Position numbers and translations under genes: made by a program. A stretch of DNA of 60,000 nucleotides, taken from Tubulanus polymorphus (Eukaryota > Nemertea > Palaeonemertea > Tubulaniformes > Tubulanidae). The notes beneath the pieces were generated by a model. That model ran no database searches. It was given only the letters and a program-made list of their open reading frames with translations, and was not told where the DNA came from. Shown here piece after piece: positions 56,796 to 60,000 of the stretch. The first letter of the stretch is position 1. Every line of letters starts with the position of its first letter. The stretch is from assembly GCF_964204645.1 (NCBI RefSeq), contig NC_134032.1:3996916-4056915 (forward strand), written 5' to 3'.

Positions 56796-57395
56796 CTCGA
56801 ATCAAGCCGAGGGCTCAGATGGCTAAAATTCAATTCCCCAATGTCCTATAATGCAGAGTACGATAAAGTTTACACACGGAAAAACGTTGGGCTGTGTAAG
56901 TGTAATAAGTTAGCAATATAATGACCGCCTTAGCCCGCTGCATCTGAGACATGAACAAGTTAGACTGTGTTGCTTCGATGCTTTGCCAAACGGACTCCTA
57001 AGCAAGACGACCTGCCAAATCAAATGTAAATTAAGAAAGAAAACAACACAATTGATCAGTCAATGCCTTGCGTCTTCAAAAAATTTTCCAGGAAATATTT
57101 CTTTTTCTGGCCACTACCTGCCTCGACACGCGATACAAGTTGATACAACTGCCACCGGGGGACCATATGTTCAGTATCCCCAAAGCCAGTTTTATGAGCC
57201 TTGGTACATCAGTACTCTTTCCATGGTAGCCCTTTTGGATCCAGCATATTGTTGACCCAGGTTGCGCTTCTTGGAAATAGTCCTTTGTTATGGGCGGATT
57301 GGAATAATTTCGATGAAATCTTTTTTACGTTTCCCATTGCAACATATGAACCAGTTAGGCAGAAACCCGTTATCGCTGCTATGCAGCTATATATT
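56796..57395 (+). repeat. 2.24-kb interspersed repeat, copy 3, right part
   Basis: Continues the copy interrupted at 50885. Matches 39667-40262 and ends in ggcagaaacccgttatcgct, then gctatgcagctatat. Confidence 0.92.
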
Positions 57396-58080
57396 TTATT
57401 TTAGCTCTGATGCATGTGAAAATTTTACCATTCCAGGGGCATGGTTCACAATTTCATAGAGTAATCTTTTTCAATTCTTGAATCTTTTCCAAATTATTTC
57501 GATTTAAGTTTAGCCCTCAATTTGAGCCCAAGGCATAGGTCTATTTAATCATCAGACAGGTGGATGCGAATTTTACCATTTCACGATTTGTGAATTACTG
57601 ATGCAATTGATGTTCTCCTTATATTCCATTTTTAACCGTGGTGATCATTGATGGTACCTGATGATGAGTGGATCATGTCAAAAATAAGCTGTGATCATAT
57701 AGAATTTGGTCATTGAGATTGATGGCCTGTCTCCTTATTGATTACATTACAAACTTGTGTTTTACAATAAAATGAAAATAAAGATATGAGAATTCTTGTG
57801 TTAAATCTTTTGATAAAACTTCAATTTATATACAGATAAAATGAGGATGCTGAAAGGTTGAGAGGTGGATTTCTCCAAATCAAAGTTCAGGCCTACACAT
57901 GGTAGCATGTTAATGTAATGCCATGTGCTGAAACTTGGTAAAGTTGATTCATCGTTTTCAAATATTCATGGATTTGCCTCGGACACCGATTACTAGTGAA
58001 GTTTGAACTTGTTGGATACAACCGACCACCTCGTGCGCTGCGTCATTCAAAAATCCCGTTACGAATCCAACGGATTATTC
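57396..58080. other. No gene recognised
   Basis: AT-rich, no supported feature. Confidence 0.5.
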
Positions 58081-58086
58081 AAAAGT

Positions 58087-58668
58087 GGCGCATGCGCAAT
58101 AATAAAAATTAAAATCCCGAAATAAATAGAATAGACCGCCAGGTAGCGACTCCTGGCGTTACAATTGTAGTTACGTGTTCTCGAACGTAGGAGAGATCGT
58201 CTGAAGCATCAACGATGAAAACTATAATACGGAAAATATTTGAGAATAACTTTCATTCAAGTGCAATTTCTTATCTATGAATTATATAATTGATCATAAT
58301 TTATTCTTAATTAAGTTATTGATTTCATATGAATCATAATCTGACAATGAATATCGGTCTGTGAATATGTTGACTTTTCATGTTGAAGTTTTAAACTCGA
58401 TGACGTCATCGGGATGTCACGTGACTGTCCCAACTTTCCTGCTGAAAATTTAAGTACAGCGGAGGTCTGGCATTTCATCCCTTGTGATCTTATATAGTAA
58501 AGCGTGACGACCGTCTGATACTGACCCTTATCAGCCAATTGTTTATCGGAACTTAATAGCGGATAAATAAACAACATTAACACAAGGTATTTCTGTGATA
58601 TTTTGAATTTATTTGCAGTTCATATTTAGCGCCATTCTCGCGAGATTATCAACAACCCGGAAGTAAAA
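58087..58668 (+). promoter_or_regulatory. Cluster of TATA-less promoter motifs
   Basis: gcgcatgcgca (58088-58098) is an NRF1-type palindrome, tgacgtca lies near 58402 and gtcacgtgac near 58417. tctcgcgaga lies at about 58636-58645, followed by cccggaagtaa, an ETS-type site. Such motifs co-occur in metazoan housekeeping promoters. Individually they can be chance; together they favour a promoter, with the candidate exon at 58862 downstream. Confidence 0.35.
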
Positions 58669-58861
58669 TCCAAGCAACTACGTAGAAAACACGATCCAAG
58701 CCCATCGCCAAACCCCTGTGATGAGATGGTTATCACTCTTTACGACCAGCTAGATGTCCGCCTTGTTCACAAAGACCCTTGTCAAAACTTCGGTTAATTT
58801 TTAATTTAATAAATTTTCCAAAACATTGTTCGTGTAACTTGGCCCTGGTTGATCTGCAAAG

Positions 58862-58902
58862 ATGGCTGTCAGTGATGTCAAGAAGACAAGCTTATCAAGT
58901 CA
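58862..58902 (+). CDS. Candidate first coding exon (partial gene)
   Basis: ATG 58862 in a good context (caaagatgg) gives M-A-V-S-D-V-K-K-T-S-L-S-S up to a donor ca|gtatgt at 58903. It lies about 220 bases past the promoter-motif cluster. A possible next exon at 59526-59562 (acceptor ttcag, donor ctg|gtgaat) would keep the frame (T-I-S-S-V-H-Y-A-K-I-A-S). No family recognised. Confidence 0.28.
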
Positions 58903-58916
58903 GTATGTTAATATCG

Positions 58917-59060
58917 ACGTAGGTCGACGCCTTGCGACGTGATTCACTGCAGCCGTCCTACGTACGTGCTCTTGCAACTGCCACGCGACCAAAACGCCTC
59001 TCCCAGTCACAACGTCCGCACTCATGCGACTGGGGGGGGGGGGGGGGTGGGGGGTGACAC
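58917..59060. mobile_element. Partial sibling of the GTCGCA MITE plus poly-G tract
   Basis: acgtaggtcgacgccttgcg matches the left end of 33960-34317. The second TIR is not seen. A run of about 17 G interrupted by T follows at 59031-59055. Confidence 0.55.
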
Positions 59061-59509
59061 GATTCCCCTCCCAGAAATACTGGGATTTGAACCCAAAATG
59101 GTAAAGAGTTTTAATACCATTTGTATGTGTACAACAATGTGATGCATTACAAGTTTAAATTCCAGAAAAATGAATCGATATTTTCAAGTATAGTTTAATA
59201 ACCGGATGGGATCACTCCCGAAATGAACAGGCACTTAAACGTCGAATCTTCGAAGTTTTTGAATTAGTCAACCTAAGTTACCATACTGAGTTTTTGCCAT
59301 CGCCTTTATTATCATAATCATCATTATCATTATGATTATTATAATTTTTAATATTGCACACAGGTCATGTGTCCTAAATTCGCGTAGAAATTGCCGACTG
59401 TTGCTCACACTCGGCAAATAAGTAACCACTCAATAATACTCAGTAACTGCTACAAATCCGATTGTAATAAATAAACTACATACATTGGCCTTATGTTGTT
59501 ATCTTTTCG
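59061..59509. other. No gene; short AT-rich inverted repeat near 59309-59345
   Basis: attatcataatcatcattat and cattatgattattataat could pair. Nothing else supported. Confidence 0.45.
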
Positions 59510-59731
59510 TTGTTTACACTTTCAGGACCATATCTTCAGTTCATTATGCTAAAATTGCCTCTGGTGAATAATATGGTAATACTCTACTGTCCCAATTGCC
59601 AACCATCATTGAGCCATAGAATTATAAAACACTCGCAGTACAAACAAAGCTGCAGGTTGCGCCTCTTTTGTAAAAACAACTGCATTTTGAACATCAGATG
59701 GATTTCAGAGCTATGTAAATACGCGTCGTGA
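59510..59731 (+). CDS. Possible zinc-binding exon
   Basis: The frame contains Y-C-P-N-C, H-R-I-I-K-H and two further Cys (S-C-R-L-R-L-F-C-K-N-N-C), so a small zinc finger is conceivable. An acceptor ctttcag lies at 59519-59525. No ATG suits a stand-alone gene and no homologue is recalled. Confidence 0.25.
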   Translation: MFTLSGPYLQFIMLKLPLVNNMVILYCPNCQPSLSHRIIKHSQYKQSCRLRLFCKNNCILNIRWISELCKYAS

Positions 59732-59879
59732 ACAAACCGCAGTTGTTTCTACATTTGCAGTTGCCATTCAATGGCTTTCCACATAAATTCATGTTAGTTT
59801 TGTACATTGTCAAGATTTAAACATACAATAGATTCCCGGAGATCCATTTTTAAGTTTGTTCACGTCTGATTAAATAATA

Positions 59880-59980
59880 TGCGATTCGTAATATGAATAA
59901 AACAGTTCAGTTTCTGAAGGGAAGTTGTTGTGTTGAGAAGTGTTGAGAAACAGAGACGTCTTACAAGCTACAAATTGAAG
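59880..59980 (+). other. Candidate 5' exon ending in a strong splice donor
   Basis: gaag|gtaagt at 59980/59981 is a consensus donor following sequence without long ATG frames, as in a 5' untranslated exon. The gene would continue beyond the window. Confidence 0.25.
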
Positions 59981-60000
59981 GTAAGTACGACATAGACTAG

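Overview
The window looks like repeat-rich chromosomal DNA of a marine invertebrate. Three things point to an animal genome: two single-exon seven-transmembrane receptor genes, GT-AG introns in several genes, and many interspersed repeats and virus-like insertions. A lophotrochozoan (mollusc, annelid or brachiopod type) fits best, but this is an inference and the species cannot be told. Most protein-coding sequence here belongs to mobile or virus-like elements, much of it broken.

Layout. 1-4123: right-hand part of a compact virus-like cassette. Four tightly packed + strand genes run tail-to-tail, 9 bp away, into a minus-strand reverse transcriptase-RNase H reading frame. 4242-8223: a 1,991-bp unit in near-identical tandem duplicate. 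8400-17640: non-coding repeats, comprising a 1.2-kb inverted-repeat element, arrays of a GGGAGCCG-type module, a two-copy 101-bp hairpin repeat, a TIR element with a tRNA-like core, and two interspersed families called A and B here. 17914-18864: GPCR gene 1. 19780-20345: decayed LINE tail. 22085-24852: AT-rich virus-like element with a long inverted repeat, small packed genes and a 24-bp minisatellite. 24876-25975: further A and B copies.

27300-32410: duplicated locus of a small secreted cysteine-rich (PAN/apple-like) gene, in two damaged copies. 33107-36020: LINE RT scrap, degenerate and palindromic repeats, a GTCGCA-rich MITE and an orphan integrase C-terminus. 36247-36835: opsin-like GPCR pseudogene. 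38022-42165 and 49242-57395: three copies of a 2.24-kb repeat. 42678-44030: zinc-finger remnant and a copia-type gag relic split by a MITE. 44639-45583: GPCR gene 2. 46367-49240: a second AT-rich virus-like element on the minus strand.

The best-resolved system is a 5.9-kb P-element-like transposon at 50886-56795. It has 33-bp perfect terminal inverted repeats and has split one 2.24-kb repeat, whose unsplit paralogue at 38022-40262 gives the empty site. It carries two convergent, intron-containing genes: a P/THAP9-type transposase with an N-terminal C2C2 finger instead of a THAP domain, and a separate 402-residue protein of unknown function. The right end of the window (58087-58902) has a cluster of promoter motifs leading to a possible first coding exon.
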